NCBI GenBank assembly: GCA_030696695.1
Contig: JAUYRP010000024.1
Coordinates: 1-64,000, forward strand
DNA from: Methylophilus sp.
GTDB lineage: Bacteria > Pseudomonadota > Gammaproteobacteria > Burkholderiales > Methylophilaceae
Direction: 5' to 3'
Length of the DNA: 64,000 nucleotides
Positions 28,367-39,006 of the stretch are shown here, in pieces. How positions within the stretch are numbered: position 1 is the stretch's first letter; every line of letters starts with the position of its first letter. Under the pieces are notes generated by a model. That model had not been told where the DNA came from. It saw only the letters and a list, made by a program, of their open reading frames with translations, and made no database searches. A program made the position numbers and the translations under genes.

Positions 28367-29128
28367 TTGGGTTTTTTCTCAAGTAGCACACAAACCATTC
28401 CAATCGCAGGTGATATTCCAACACATATCGCTGTGATCATGGACGGCAATGGCCGTTGGGCCAGAAAACGTTTTCTCCCACGTGTTGCAGGACATAAGCG
28501 TGGTGTAGAAACAGTGCGTACGCTAGTAAAAAAATGCGCAGAGATTCAAGTGAAGTATCTAACGTTATTTGCGTTTAGTAGTGAAAACTGGAGAAGACCT
28601 GAAGAAGAAGTGTCTTTTCTAATGGGTCTGTTTATGGATGCCTTGCAACGTGAAGTTGCAAAGCTACACGAAAATAATATACGTTTAATTTTGATTGGTG
28701 ACCGTTCAAAATTTGGTGATGCGTTAGTGAAGCAAATTGCGCATGCTGAACAACTCACTACAAAAAACACCGGCTTGACTCTCACTATTGCGGCCAATTA
28801 TGGCGGACGCTGGGATATGCTACAGGCCATGAATAAAATGCAACTGTCTAATCCTGCCAAAGCAGGCAAATTCCAAGAGCAGGATATAGCCCAATATTTA
28901 TCTACACAATATGCGCCAGAGCCGGATTTGTTTATCCGCACAGGCGGTGAAACGCGCATTTCTAACTTTTTATTGTGGCAGCTTGCGTATACAGAGCTTT
29001 ATTTTACCGATGTACTTTGGCCAGATTTTGATGATCAGGCCTTCGCAAAAGCTATTCAGTCATTTCAACAGCGTGAGCGTCGTTTCGGGCGAACTAGCGA
29101 ACAGTTAAAAGCGCCATCAGATGCTTAG
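28367..29128 (+). CDS. uppS: Undecaprenyl diphosphate synthase (isoprenyl transferase)
   Basis: Makes the C55 lipid carrier for peptidoglycan and other surface glycans. The active-site motif HIAVIMDGNGRWARKR (Asp26) and the C-terminal DLFIRTGGETRISNFLLWQ are clear. Length is 253 residues. The start is TTG with AAGG eight bases upstream; the ATG at 28362 is out of frame. It overlaps cdsA by eight bases and begins the envelope cluster that runs to rnhB. Confidence 0.96.
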   Translation: MGFFSSSTQTIPIAGDIPTHIAVIMDGNGRWARKRFLPRVAGHKRGVETVRTLVKKCAEIQVKYLTLFAFSSENWRRPEEEVSFLMGLFMDALQREVAKLHENNIRLILIGDRSKFGDALVKQIAHAEQLTTKNTGLTLTIAANYGGRWDMLQAMNKMQLSNPAKAGKFQEQDIAQYLSTQYAPEPDLFIRTGGETRISNFLLWQLAYTELYFTDVLWPDFDDQAFAKAIQSFQQRERRFGRTSEQLKAPSDA

Positions 29129-29939
29129 AACGCGTATATTAACTGCACTGGCCTTGCTGGCTGGTTTTATTCCTGCGCTATTTTATTCAAACGATTTATC
29201 GTGGTCTTGCTTAATGCTTGCTTTTAGTCTGCTTGCCTTATACGAGTGGACCAATTTAATCGGATTGTCTAAAAAGCCGGCTTATGCTTATCTTCTGACT
29301 TCCTTCATTGTGGCCATGTATATTATTTGGCAAATGACTCTGAATTTTCATTTGTTTTTTTATCATGCGCTGACGTTATTTGCAGTCGCTACATTGTTTT
29401 GGATAGTATGCGTACCAATCTGGCTAGCTAAAGGCTGGGTGTCGAAAAATGTACTCATTAACATGGCCATAGGATGGCTGTTATTAGGTAGCTTGTGGCT
29501 TGCACTAGTGTCAGCAAAACGCATTGATCCATGGTTGTTGTTGATTATTATCTCGACAATTTGGATTGCAGATAGCGCTGCTTATTTTGCAGGCAAGCAA
29601 TTCGGTAGGCACAAGTTAGCACCAAATATTAGCCCAGGCAAAACTTGGGAGGGCGTTATTGGCGCATTAATCGCTGTATCTCTATTCGCATGCATTTTAC
29701 TTAAATTTACACCAAATCAAGACTGGGTCATCGTACCAGGTCTATGTGTGGTAGCTATATTAGGCGTATACGGTGATTTGCTAGAGTCTAAGTTCAAAAG
29801 GCAGGCAAACTTAAAGGATAGTGGTCAACTTTTACCAGGGCATGGCGGTATTTTGGATCGTATCGATGGTGTTATTCCAGCGCTTCCAGTCGCAATCTTG
29901 ATGATCTACGTTTATCATGCTATTCAATCAATGGTATAA
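29121..29939 (+). CDS. cdsA: Phosphatidate cytidylyltransferase
   Basis: Forms CDP-diacylglycerol, precursor of all phospholipids, in the inner membrane. The 272-residue chain has about eight hydrophobic helices and the C-terminal family signature GDLLESKFKRQANLKDSG followed by LPGHGGILDRIDG. It overlaps uppS and is followed closely by dxr. Confidence 0.95.
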   Translation: MLRTRILTALALLAGFIPALFYSNDLSWSCLMLAFSLLALYEWTNLIGLSKKPAYAYLLTSFIVAMYIIWQMTLNFHLFFYHALTLFAVATLFWIVCVPIWLAKGWVSKNVLINMAIGWLLLGSLWLALVSAKRIDPWLLLIIISTIWIADSAAYFAGKQFGRHKLAPNISPGKTWEGVIGALIAVSLFACILLKFTPNQDWVIVPGLCVVAILGVYGDLLESKFKRQANLKDSGQLLPGHGGILDRIDGVIPALPVAILMIYVYHAIQSMV

Positions 29940-29975
29940 GTACTATTGAATGCTTACAACGCTTTAGGATATAGA

Positions 29976-31175
29976 TTGCAAAAAGTTACCATCTTAGGCA
30001 GTACTGGCACCATTGGCCAACAAACGCTGGATGTAATCGCACGACACCCAGACCGCTTTCAAGCTTATGCGCTAGCTGCGCACAGTAACGTTCAAGCGCT
30101 TTACAAGCAATGTCTTACATACAATCCACGCTATGCGGTGCTGCTGGATGAGGCGGCTGCAGTAGAGCTAAGGCAATTGATCAAAACATCCACGATAAAC
30201 ACTGAAGTCTTATCCGGTATGCAAGGATTAGAAGCTGTTTCTAGCATGGGCGAGGTAGACGTTGTAATGGCAGCTATTGTGGGTGCCGCTGGTCTTAAAC
30301 CTGCACTTGCAGCTGCTTATGCAGGTAAACGTATACTTTTAGCCAACAAAGAGACGCTGGTGATGGGTGGTAGTTTATTCATGCAGGCCGTAAAAGAAGG
30401 CGGTGCAAGTTTGTTACCTATTGATAGTGAGCATAATGCAATTTTTCAGGTAATGCCTGCGAAACAACATGCTAGTTTGCATGATGGAGGTGTGCGTAAG
30501 ATTATACTCACCGCTTCTGGTGGCCCTTTTAGAACTTATAGCAAAACACAACTTAAGCAAGTCACCACTGAGCTGGCTCTTAAGCACCCTAATTGGGTGA
30601 TGGGCGCAAAAATCACAGTTGATTCTGCTACCCTCATGAACAAAGGGCTAGAGGTCATTGAAGCTCATTGGTTGTTCAATGCTAAGCCTGAACAAATTGA
30701 TGTAGTGGTGCATCCACAAAGCGTTATCCATTCCATGGTGGAGTATGTGGATGGCAGTGTGCTCGCGCAACTGGGCAACCCAGATATGCGCACTCCTATT
30801 GCTTACGCACTAGGTTACCCTGAGCGTATTGAGGCGGGGGTATCCTCGTTGAACTTGATTCAAATAGCGACATTACAATTTGAACAACCAGATACCGAAC
30901 GGTTTCCTTGCCTGCAGCTTGCTTATGATGCGCTTGAATTGGGTGGTACTGCCGCCACAATCTTGAATGCTGCAAATGAAGTGGCTGTATCAGCATTCTT
31001 GAATAAAGCGATCCATTTTTTAGATATACCGCATCTTATCGCAGACGCACTAACAGAAATTGCCACTGAAGATGTGACAAGTTTAGAGCACTTAATTGAG
31101 GTAGATGCTATATCTAGAACTTACGCACATGCTTGGTTATCCAAATCACCCAAAATGAAGGTGCTCACAGCATGA
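29976..31175 (+). CDS. dxr: 1-deoxy-D-xylulose 5-phosphate reductoisomerase
   Basis: First committed step of the MEP isoprenoid pathway, using NADPH. Motifs are VTILGSTGTIGQQTLDV, ANKETLVMGG, and the metal-site LPIDSEHNAIFQ. The frame is open from a TTG at 29946. The TTG at 29976 gives the usual N-terminus (MQKVTILGSTG) and has AGGA six bases before it, so it is preferred; the protein is then 399 residues, the normal length. It overlaps rseP as ATGA. Its product feeds uppS in the same cluster. Confidence 0.93.
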   Translation: MQKVTILGSTGTIGQQTLDVIARHPDRFQAYALAAHSNVQALYKQCLTYNPRYAVLLDEAAAVELRQLIKTSTINTEVLSGMQGLEAVSSMGEVDVVMAAIVGAAGLKPALAAAYAGKRILLANKETLVMGGSLFMQAVKEGGASLLPIDSEHNAIFQVMPAKQHASLHDGGVRKIILTASGGPFRTYSKTQLKQVTTELALKHPNWVMGAKITVDSATLMNKGLEVIEAHWLFNAKPEQIDVVVHPQSVIHSMVEYVDGSVLAQLGNPDMRTPIAYALGYPERIEAGVSSLNLIQIATLQFEQPDTERFPCLQLAYDALELGGTAATILNAANEVAVSAFLNKAIHFLDIPHLIADALTEIATEDVTSLEHLIEVDAISRTYAHAWLSKSPKMKVLTA

Positions 31176-32566
31176 TGACGTTGTTGGCGTTTATTGTAAC
31201 CATCGGTATTTTAGTTACCATACATGAGTATGGGCATTATCAAGTTGCCCGCTGGTGTGGTGTCCGCGTATTAAAGTTTTCAATCGGTTTTGGTAAGCCG
31301 TTGTGGAAAAAAACCTTTGGCAAAGACCAGACGGAATTCATTTTGGCGGCAATCCCACTGGGTGGTTACGTCAAAATGTTAGACGAGCGGGAGTTGAAAC
31401 AAGAACAGGAAGACCCAGCTTACACAGGATCAGTTGTTCACTTCTCCGAGGAAGAGTTGGCTAGAGCGTTTAATCGAAAATCCGTATATCAAAGAATCGC
31501 AGTCGTGTTGGCTGGGCCAATGGCAAATTTACTGCTTGCAGTGTTACTTTATTGGATATTATTTTCACTTGGCATCACAGGTTTGAAGCCAATAGTGGGT
31601 GAAGTTGTAGAGAACAGCCTAGCCGATAAAGCAAGCCTTAGAAAAGGTGACCTCATTCAATCCATTGATGGGAAAACCATTCAGACATGGCAAGATGCAC
31701 GCTGGATTTTGCTGAATGCCTCTTTAGAGAAACCCTCTGTTGAGCTGGAAACTACAGACTCGCAGCAAGTTTCATATCGGAGCAGATTGAGTTTTTCAGG
31801 TGTCAATAATGATGCTGAACAAGATATTTTAGAGAAGCTAGGTTTAGGCATGTTAAAGCCAAATATTCCTGCTGTGATTGGTGAGCTGCTCCCTGAATCG
31901 CCAGCATCTGCAGCTGGCTTCCAAAAGGGTGATCTTATACTGTCTATCGACAACATTGATATCCGAAATTGGGATGGGGTCGTGAAATACGTCAAAGAAA
32001 GTCCGAATAAACAATTACAAGTAGAAACGTTAAGAGATGGAAAACGAATTGTAATTGCGGTTACGCCAGAAGTAGCTGTTGAAAACGGTAAGCAAATTGG
32101 CCGTCTTGGGGCTGGTGTCAAAATGGACCCACAAGAAATGGAAAAATTGTTGATAGAGGTACATTACTCGCCCGTAGAGAGTCTGCAGAAAGCGATTGGT
32201 AAAACTTGGGACACCGCTATTTTTAGTCTGAAGATGCTAGGTAATATGATCACAGGAAAAGTTTCTTGGAAAGGCATCAGCGGCCCAGTGAGTATTGCAA
32301 GCTTTGCTGGTGAAAGCGCAAATTTAGGCATTAAAGTGTTTATTGGCTTTCTTGCACTTGTCAGTATTAGTATTGGTGTGCTGAACCTTTTGCCGATTCC
32401 AGTGCTAGATGGTGGACATTTGATGTATTATATTGCAGAGATATTTAAAGGGTCGCCTGTTTCTGAGCAGGTGATGATAACAGGTCAGAAGATAGGCCTT
32501 GGGGTGTTGGGCCTGTTAATGATGGTCGCAATATTTAATGACATCAATCGGTTTATGATTGGCTAG
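31172..32566 (+). CDS. rseP: RIP metalloprotease RseP
   Basis: Site-2-type intramembrane protease of the envelope stress pathway (family knowledge). The zinc motif HEYGH (His18, Glu19, His22) sits in the first helix, two PDZ domains lie in the middle, and the second active-site motif PVLDGGHLMYY is near the end. Start ATG 31172 overlaps the dxr stop; a longer frame to 31133 lies within dxr and is rejected. Length is 464 residues. It is upstream of bamA, the usual order. Confidence 0.95.
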   Translation: MMTLLAFIVTIGILVTIHEYGHYQVARWCGVRVLKFSIGFGKPLWKKTFGKDQTEFILAAIPLGGYVKMLDERELKQEQEDPAYTGSVVHFSEEELARAFNRKSVYQRIAVVLAGPMANLLLAVLLYWILFSLGITGLKPIVGEVVENSLADKASLRKGDLIQSIDGKTIQTWQDARWILLNASLEKPSVELETTDSQQVSYRSRLSFSGVNNDAEQDILEKLGLGMLKPNIPAVIGELLPESPASAAGFQKGDLILSIDNIDIRNWDGVVKYVKESPNKQLQVETLRDGKRIVIAVTPEVAVENGKQIGRLGAGVKMDPQEMEKLLIEVHYSPVESLQKAIGKTWDTAIFSLKMLGNMITGKVSWKGISGPVSIASFAGESANLGIKVFIGFLALVSISIGVLNLLPIPVLDGGHLMYYIAEIFKGSPVSEQVMITGQKIGLGVLGLLMMVAIFNDINRFMIG

Positions 32567-32578
32567 TAAAGCAAAGTA

Positions 32579-34891
32579 ATGAAATTAAAACCAAAAATTA
32601 TTTCAGCATTAGTGCTCGCATTATTAAGTAATTCTGCATTGGCCTTAGAGCCTTTTGTGATTAAAGACATCCGAGTGGAAGGCTTGCAGCGTACCGAAGC
32701 AGGTACCGTATTCAATTATTTGCCAGTGCAAGTTGGCGATACAATGAGTGATGAAAAAGCTACACAAGCGATTAAATCACTCTATGGCACGGGTTTTTTT
32801 AAGGATGTTCGTGTAGAGGCCGAAGGTGAAATACTCGTGGTGACGGTGCAAGAACGTGCATCGGTTGCGCAACTTGAGTTCAGCGGTAATAAGTCATTCC
32901 CGTCCGATAAAATGAAAGAGGGCTTAAAGCAAATTGGTATTGCTGAAGGTCAAATTTTCGACAAATCACAGTTGGACCGTGCGGAACAGGAAATTAAGCG
33001 TCAATACTTGTCACAAGGTAAATACAGCGCTTCTGTAAAAACTGTGGTGAGCCCACTGGAGCGCAACCGTGTTGCAGTCAAGTTTGAAATCGAAGAAGGC
33101 GTTGTTGCTAAAATACGTGACATCAATATTGTCGGTAATGAAGCTTTCAGCACGGAAGATTTACGTGCTGAATTTTTACTGACAACGCCCAATTGGATGA
33201 GTTGGTGGAACAAAGATGATCAGTACTCTAAGCAAAAACTAACGGCAGATTTGGAAACATTGAAGTCTTTTTACATGAACCAAGGTTATCTTGAGTTTGC
33301 CATTGATTCAACACAGGTTTCTATCTCTCCAGACAAGCAAGATATTTACATTACAGTCAATATCACCGAAGGTGAGAAATATACGATAAGCGACGTGAAG
33401 CTTGCGGGTGATTTACAAGTGCCTGAAGCAGATCTAACTAAACTGATTACGATTCAAAAAGGCGATGTGTTTAATCGTCAGCTAGTGTCTGAAACTAGCA
33501 AGGCGCTAGGGGACAGGCTCAGTGACGATGGGTATGCATTTTCTAATGTCAATGCGATACCGGAGATCAACAAAGAAAATCATACGGCTGCTTTTACATT
33601 TTTTGTTGATCCTGGCAAAAAAGTGTATGTGAGACGCATCAACGTAACAGGCAATACACGCACACGTGACACAGTAGTGCGGCGAGAAATGCGCCAGTTG
33701 GAATCTGGTTGGTATGCAGGCCAGCAAATCAATCGTTCTAAAGAGCGTATTGATCGTTTGCAGTACTTTGATACGGTTGAGTTTGAAACGCCCGCTGTCC
33801 CTGGTACAAATGACCAAGTAGATTTAAACGTGAACTTAGCTGAACGGTCAACAGGTAGCATTCAGTTTGGTGCGGGTTTGTCGAGTAATGAAGGTGTTGT
33901 ATTAGGTTTCAACATCAATCAGCCTAACTTTTTGGGCACTGGTAATCGAGTAGCCACACAAATCAATACCAGCCGTGTAAATACTGTCTACTCTCTATCC
34001 TTTACTGATCCTTATTTTACCCCGGATGGTATCAGTCGTGGATTTGATGTGTACCGTAGGGATGTTGATACCGATACGAGTAATACCGATCAATTAGGTT
34101 CTTATAAAAGCTCATCTTACGGTGTAGGTGTTCGTTTTGGGTTGCCGCTCACGGAAAGAGATTTCTTATCTGCTGGGATAACGGCTGATTTTACTCAGAT
34201 TGAATTAAATAGCAGTAGCCCAATTCAATACATTAACTTCTGTGGCGATGTCAATGCCACATGTAACAGTAATTCTATTCAATTATCTGCAGGTTGGACC
34301 TTTGATTCTAGAGATAATATTCTCTTTCCTAACAGAGGCGTATTACAAAGATTGACTGCTGAAGTTGCCGTACCCGGGTTGGATTTACAATACTACAAAA
34401 TAAACTATCAACACGCTTGGTATAAAGATCTTACTAATTCATTTACGCTGATGCTAAATGGCGAGTTAGGTTACGCAGATACTTATGGTGGGAAGAAGTA
34501 TCCATTCTTTAAAAACTATTTCTTGGGTGGCGTTAACTCGCTGCGTGGGTTCCAAAATGGTTCACTAGGACCACGAGACATTGACCCTACTTCTGGACAG
34601 GAATTTTCAGTAGGGGGTACCAAGCGTATACTGGGTAATGTCGAATTGTTTATGCCAGTACCATTTATCAAAGATACTAAGCAATTTAGGCTCAGTGCGT
34701 TTGTTGATGGTGGTAGCGTGTATGCAGATTCAGAGTCTATTAATGCCGATGCATTGCGATTTTCTGCAGGTGTAGGTGTTACTTGGGTATCACCGTTCGG
34801 GCCACTAAAACTTATCTTTGCACAGCCATTGAATGAGAAAGAGGGTGATGATACACAAGTGTTACAATTCCAATTGGGACAGCAGTTTTAA
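32579..34891 (+). CDS. bamA: Outer-membrane protein assembly factor BamA
   Basis: Central barrel of the BAM complex that folds outer-membrane proteins. A signal peptide (ISALVLALLSNSALA) precedes five POTRA domains (to about residue 420) and a C-terminal 16-strand barrel. The barrel has the conserved FLGGVNSLRGFQNGSLGPRD loop with the V-R-G-F type motif and ends in Phe. Length is 770 residues. It lies between rseP and skp. Confidence 0.97.
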   Translation: MKLKPKIISALVLALLSNSALALEPFVIKDIRVEGLQRTEAGTVFNYLPVQVGDTMSDEKATQAIKSLYGTGFFKDVRVEAEGEILVVTVQERASVAQLEFSGNKSFPSDKMKEGLKQIGIAEGQIFDKSQLDRAEQEIKRQYLSQGKYSASVKTVVSPLERNRVAVKFEIEEGVVAKIRDINIVGNEAFSTEDLRAEFLLTTPNWMSWWNKDDQYSKQKLTADLETLKSFYMNQGYLEFAIDSTQVSISPDKQDIYITVNITEGEKYTISDVKLAGDLQVPEADLTKLITIQKGDVFNRQLVSETSKALGDRLSDDGYAFSNVNAIPEINKENHTAAFTFFVDPGKKVYVRRINVTGNTRTRDTVVRREMRQLESGWYAGQQINRSKERIDRLQYFDTVEFETPAVPGTNDQVDLNVNLAERSTGSIQFGAGLSSNEGVVLGFNINQPNFLGTGNRVATQINTSRVNTVYSLSFTDPYFTPDGISRGFDVYRRDVDTDTSNTDQLGSYKSSSYGVGVRFGLPLTERDFLSAGITADFTQIELNSSSPIQYINFCGDVNATCNSNSIQLSAGWTFDSRDNILFPNRGVLQRLTAEVAVPGLDLQYYKINYQHAWYKDLTNSFTLMLNGELGYADTYGGKKYPFFKNYFLGGVNSLRGFQNGSLGPRDIDPTSGQEFSVGGTKRILGNVELFMPVPFIKDTKQFRLSAFVDGGSVYADSESINADALRFSAGVGVTWVSPFGPLKLIFAQPLNEKEGDDTQVLQFQLGQQF

Positions 34892-34938
34892 TTGGTGATT
34901 GATTGCTATAAGATAACTGCATAGCAGAGGAGAGTTCG

Positions 34939-35442
34939 TTGAAGCATTTACTTGTATTATTCTATTTGTTGTTTGGGTTCACGCTTAGTTTGAGTGCTAC
35001 AGCGGCTGAACTCAAAATTGGATATGTACAAGTCGACAAATTGCTCCAAGAGGCTCCGCAAACGGCAGAAACAGGCAAAAAGTTAGAAAAAGAGTTCAGC
35101 CCGCGTTCCCAAGAATTAGACCGTTTGCAAAAACAGATTCGTGATTTAGAAGCAGCTTTAGACAAAGATAGGCTGACGACATCCGATGCTGATCGACGTA
35201 ATAGAGAGCGTGATGCTTCTAACCTCAAATTAGAATTTCAACGTAAACAGCGTGAATTAAGAGAAGATATCAATCTTCGCAAAAACGAAGAACTGGCTGT
35301 CTTACAAGACCGTATCAACAAAGCAGTGACGAGTGTTGCTGAGTCAGAGAACTTTGACTTAGTTGTTTACGGTGGTGTTGCGTATGCCAGCAAGAAAATT
35401 GATATTACCGATAAAGTGTTAAAACTTTTAGGTAAGAAATAG
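34939..35442 (+). CDS. skp: OmpH/Skp-family periplasmic chaperone
   Basis: Holds unfolded outer-membrane proteins for BAM. A signal peptide ends near residue 22 (LSLSATAAE). KIGYVQVDKLLQEAPQ and a long charged coiled coil follow, with many Arg, Lys, Glu and Asp residues. The start is TTG with a strong GAGGAGAG ribosome site. Length is 167 residues. It sits between bamA and lpxD as in most proteobacteria. Confidence 0.93.
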   Translation: MKHLLVLFYLLFGFTLSLSATAAELKIGYVQVDKLLQEAPQTAETGKKLEKEFSPRSQELDRLQKQIRDLEAALDKDRLTTSDADRRNRERDASNLKLEFQRKQRELREDINLRKNEELAVLQDRINKAVTSVAESENFDLVVYGGVAYASKKIDITDKVLKLLGKK

Positions 35443-35464
35443 TAAATCGTTCGTAAATAGGCGA

Positions 35465-36499
35465 ATGATGTTAACAGTATCAACAATCATAGAACAGTTG
35501 GGTGGGGTGCTGTCTGGAGATGGGAATACACATATTCATCGTGTAGGTTCGCTCGGCTTAGCTCAGACTGGAGCTATCAGCTTTTTCACAGACACTAAGT
35601 ATTCAGCTGCACTCTCGCAAACGCTTGCTAGTGTCGTCATCATTAAGCCAGAGCATGCTAGTCTTACAACGCTTCCCAAAATTATCACAGACAACCCTTA
35701 TGCGTATTTCGCAAAAGTATCTGCATTATTAAACCCGTTAGTTAGACCGATTGCAGGAATCCACTCAAGCGCACAGATTGGTGAAGGTGTTGATGTTCAT
35801 CCTAATGCTGCGATTGGCCAAAATGTGGTCATCGGTCATCATGTCAACATTGCAGCAGATGTCGCTATAGCTTCTGGATGTGTGATTGAGCACAACGTAG
35901 ATATTGGCGAAGGTACGGTGTTGGAACCCAATGTGACAGTTCGATATGGCACTAAAATTGGTAAGCACTGCCATTTGTATGCTGGATGCGTGATTGGTAA
36001 TGATGGCTTTGGCTATGCAGAAGAGCATGGACGGTGGGTTAAAATCCCGCAAGTTGGGCACGTAGTCATTGGTGATTTTGTAGATATTGGTGCAAACACG
36101 ACTGTAGACAGAGGCGCTATTGATGACACTGTCATCGAAGAGGGTGTGAAGTTAGATAACCTAATTCAAATTGCACATAATTGTAGAATTGGTGCACACA
36201 CAGTGATTGCAGGGTGTGTAGGCATAGCGGGCAGTGCAGTCATTGGAAAGCACTGTAAAATTGGTGGTGCAGCCATGATACTTGGACACCTTACGATTGC
36301 GGATCACGTGACCATATCCCCAGGGAGTATGATTATGCGATCCATACGCCAAAAAGGCACTTATACTGCCTTAATGCCGTTCCAAGAACATGAGGCATGG
36401 CTGAAAACTGCCGCAAATATTCGCCACTTAAATGAATTAACAGCTAAAATAAAAGCCTTAGAGGAAGCGATAAACCAATTGAGTCCTAAAGCAGAATAA
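35465..36499 (+). CDS. lpxD: UDP-3-O-acyl-glucosamine N-acyltransferase LpxD
   Basis: Third step of lipid A synthesis. An N-terminal uridine-binding domain (residues 1-100) is followed by left-handed beta-helix hexapeptide repeats with [21 protein letters not shown] and the catalytic-His region [12 protein letters not shown]. The C-terminal helix is short. Length is 344 residues. It starts ATGATG within the lpx group. Confidence 0.96.
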   Translation: MMLTVSTIIEQLGGVLSGDGNTHIHRVGSLGLAQTGAISFFTDTKYSAALSQTLASVVIIKPEHASLTTLPKIITDNPYAYFAKVSALLNPLVRPIAGIHSSAQIGEGVDVHPNAAIGQNVVIGHHVNIAADVAIASGCVIEHNVDIGEGTVLEPNVTVRYGTKIGKHCHLYAGCVIGNDGFGYAEEHGRWVKIPQVGHVVIGDFVDIGANTTVDRGAIDDTVIEEGVKLDNLIQIAHNCRIGAHTVIAGCVGIAGSAVIGKHCKIGGAAMILGHLTIADHVTISPGSMIMRSIRQKGTYTALMPFQEHEAWLKTAANIRHLNELTAKIKALEEAINQLSPKAE

Positions 36500-36512
36500 T
36501 CAGAGAGTCACT

Positions 36513-36977
36513 ATGTCAGAAAATGTAACAAATAGTATGGATATTCATGAAATACTGGATCATTTGCCACATCGATACCCGTTTGTATTAATAGATCGTG
36601 TGCTTTCAATGGAAATAGGCAAAGAAATTACTGCGCTGAAAAATGTGACGGTGAATGAGCCATTCTTTCCAGGTCACTTTCCTTACCATCCAGTGATGCC
36701 TGGCGTATTGATAGTAGAAGCAATGGCGCAGGCTGCAGCAGTGCTCTCATTTAAGACAATGGACACCAAGCCCAATAATGACTCGGTCTATTATTTTGCT
36801 GGCATTGACAGCGCTAGGTTTAAAAAGCCGGTATCGCCAGGTGATCAAATTATTTTGAATGTAAAGATTGACCGAATTCTAAAAGGAATTTGGAAATACA
36901 CTGGCGTAGCAACGGTGGATGGTACGGTCGTAGCTGAAGCCAGCATGATGTGCATATTAAAAGCCATCGAGAAGTAA
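36513..36977 (+). CDS. fabZ: 3-hydroxyacyl-ACP dehydratase FabZ
   Basis: Dehydrates 3-hydroxyacyl-ACP in fatty acid elongation. The hot-dog fold motif [27 protein letters not shown] contains the catalytic His55 and Glu69. Length is 154 residues. It lies between lpxD and lpxA, where it competes with LpxA for the same hydroxyacyl-ACP substrates. Confidence 0.97.
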   Translation: MSENVTNSMDIHEILDHLPHRYPFVLIDRVLSMEIGKEITALKNVTVNEPFFPGHFPYHPVMPGVLIVEAMAQAAAVLSFKTMDTKPNNDSVYYFAGIDSARFKKPVSPGDQIILNVKIDRILKGIWKYTGVATVDGTVVAEASMMCILKAIEK

Positions 36978-37036
36978 TTTCAAACTGCCAAAATAGGTCG
37001 TTTGGTTTAACCACGTAAGTCAATAAAGAGTAGTGT

Positions 37037-37816
37037 ATGACAACAAAAATTCATCCAACAGCAATCATTGATCCTAAAGCGGAGCTTGATTCAACCGTTG
37101 AAATTGGTGCATATACTACTGTTGGTGCTGGGGTGCACGTGGATGCGGGCACGCGAATTGGCAATCATGTTGTGCTTGAAGGCCCTACGCGTATAGGCAA
37201 AAATAATCACATTTTCCAGTTTTCATCTTTAGGCGCACAACCACAAGATAAAAAATACCGTGATGAGCCAACTACTTTAGAAATTGGTGATAACAACACG
37301 ATACGTGAGTTCTGTACTTTTAATCGTGGCACTATTCAAGACAAAGGTACTACCAAAATTGGCAACGATAATTGGATTATGGCTTATGTGCATATTGCGC
37401 ATGATTGTGTGATTGGTAACAACACCATTATGGCCAATAATTCTTCGCTGGCTGGACATGTGGATGTGCACGATTTTGCCATACTAGGTGGCTTCACGTT
37501 AGTTCACCAATTTTGTCAGATTGGTGCGCACATTATTACTGCAGTTGGATCGGTTGTATTTAAAGATATCCCACCCTATGTGACGGCTGCTGGGTATGAT
37601 GCAAAGCCACATGGTATCAACGCAGAAGGATTAAAACGTCGTGGATTTAGTCCGGAAACAATACTAGAAATTAAGCGTGCATACAAAGTGCTCTACCGAA
37701 ATAGCCTAACCCTAGAAGAAGCTAAAATAGAATTAGCAACAATGAAAAATAGATGTTCTGAAATCGCATTATTGACTGATTTTTTAGACGCATCTACCCG
37801 CGGTATTATCCGTTAA
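37037..37816 (+). CDS. lpxA: UDP-N-acetylglucosamine acyltransferase LpxA
   Basis: First step of lipid A synthesis. Hexapeptide beta-helix repeats run from residue 3 to about 190, including the catalytic-His motif YVHIAHDCVIGN and GGFTLVHQFCQIG. A helical C-terminal part follows with GLKRRGFS. Length is 259 residues. Part of the lpxD-fabZ-lpxA-lpxB order. Confidence 0.97.
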   Translation: MTTKIHPTAIIDPKAELDSTVEIGAYTTVGAGVHVDAGTRIGNHVVLEGPTRIGKNNHIFQFSSLGAQPQDKKYRDEPTTLEIGDNNTIREFCTFNRGTIQDKGTTKIGNDNWIMAYVHIAHDCVIGNNTIMANNSSLAGHVDVHDFAILGGFTLVHQFCQIGAHIITAVGSVVFKDIPPYVTAAGYDAKPHGINAEGLKRRGFSPETILEIKRAYKVLYRNSLTLEEAKIELATMKNRCSEIALLTDFLDASTRGIIR

Positions 37817-37833
37817 GTTATCAACAGTTATTT

Positions 37834-39006
37834 ATGTCTAAAACTATACCCAAAGTGGCTATCGTGGCTGGGGAAGCCTCCGGGGATATGTTGGGTTACC
37901 ACCTTATCCAAGCAATGCAAGCTGAGCGAAATGATATTAGCTTTATCGGGATTGCTGGCCCTAAAATGATGAGTCTTGGTGCCAAATCACTTTACCCGAT
38001 GGAAAAGCTTTCAGTACGTGGCTATGTCGAGGTGATTAAGCATTTGTATGGTTTGCTAAAGCTCAGAAAGCAATTGCTTCAACAATTAATTGATGAGAAA
38101 CCCGATGTGTTTATTGGCATTGATGCGCCTGACTTTAATTTTTGGCTAGAACGAAAGTTAAAAGCAAAAGGTATTCCTACCATACACTATGTCAGCCCTT
38201 CCATTTGGGCATGGCGAAAAGGTCGCATTCATCACATTAAACGCGCTGTTTCACATATGCTGGCGTTATTCCCGTTTGAATCTCCCATTTATGATAAAGC
38301 GGGTATCCCTGTCACATACATCGGACATCCTTTGGCTGATGTGCTACCCATAGAGCCAGATGTTGAAAAAATGCGAGAAGTATTGAAAATTCAACCCAAT
38401 GCTATCGTCGTCGCCATGTTGCCAGGCAGTCGACAATCGGAAGTCACACAGCATGCCCAGTTGTTTGTAGAGACTGCGCAAATCATACAAAAAGAATATG
38501 CAGAATCACAGACGACGGAAGTGCTTTTTTTAGTGCCTCTGATAACGCGTGAGACACGTGCAATATTTGAATCAGCCATGCATGCTGCCTATTTGGCGCA
38601 TCCTGATTTAGTATTGAATATGCAGATTATGTTTGGTCATGCCCATGATGCAATGGAGGCTGCAGATGTAGTCATCGTTGCCTCAGGCACTGCAACACTA
38701 GAGGCCGCTTTACTCAAAAAACCCATGGTGATCACGTATCGTATGCCATATTTAAGTTGGCAAATACTAAAGCGTATGCGGTATTTACCTTATGTTGGCC
38801 TGCCTAATATTTTGGCTGGTAAGTTTTTAGTGCCAGAACTTTTACAGCATGAAGCGACAGCACAAAATGTGGCGGATGCTACATTAAGATTGCTGAGTGA
38901 TAAAACCTACCTGCAAACGTTAAAAGAAACATTCACACACATTCATTTAAGTCTCAAGCAAAATAGCGCGGCTAAAGCTGCAAAAACGGTACTCAGTTAT
39001 CTATGA
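37834..39006 (+). CDS. lpxB: Lipid A disaccharide synthase LpxB
   Basis: Joins UDP-diacylglucosamine and lipid X. Family motifs [11 protein letters not shown] at the N-terminus, [14 protein letters not shown] and the later [12 protein letters not shown] are visible. Length is 390 residues. It overlaps rnhB as ATGA. The gap before it holds a TTATCAACA string that resembles a DnaA box but is isolated. Confidence 0.96.
   Translation: MSKTIPKVAIVAGEASGDMLGYHLIQAMQAERNDISFIGIAGPKMMSLGAKSLYPMEKLSVRGYVEVIKHLYGLLKLRKQLLQQLIDEKPDVFIGIDAPDFNFWLERKLKAKGIPTIHYVSPSIWAWRKGRIHHIKRAVSHMLALFPFESPIYDKAGIPVTYIGHPLADVLPIEPDVEKMREVLKIQPNAIVVAMLPGSRQSEVTQHAQLFVETAQIIQKEYAESQTTEVLFLVPLITRETRAIFESAMHAAYLAHPDLVLNMQIMFGHAHDAMEAADVVIVASGTATLEAALLKKPMVITYRMPYLSWQILKRMRYLPYVGLPNILAGKFLVPELLQHEATAQNVADATLRLLSDKTYLQTLKETFTHIHLSLKQNSAAKAAKTVLSYL

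Noticed and set aside
37817-37833. DnaA-box-like TTATCAACA between lpxA and lpxB
   Set aside because: A single imperfect box with no AT-rich unwinding region, no second box and no dnaA or dnaN nearby.
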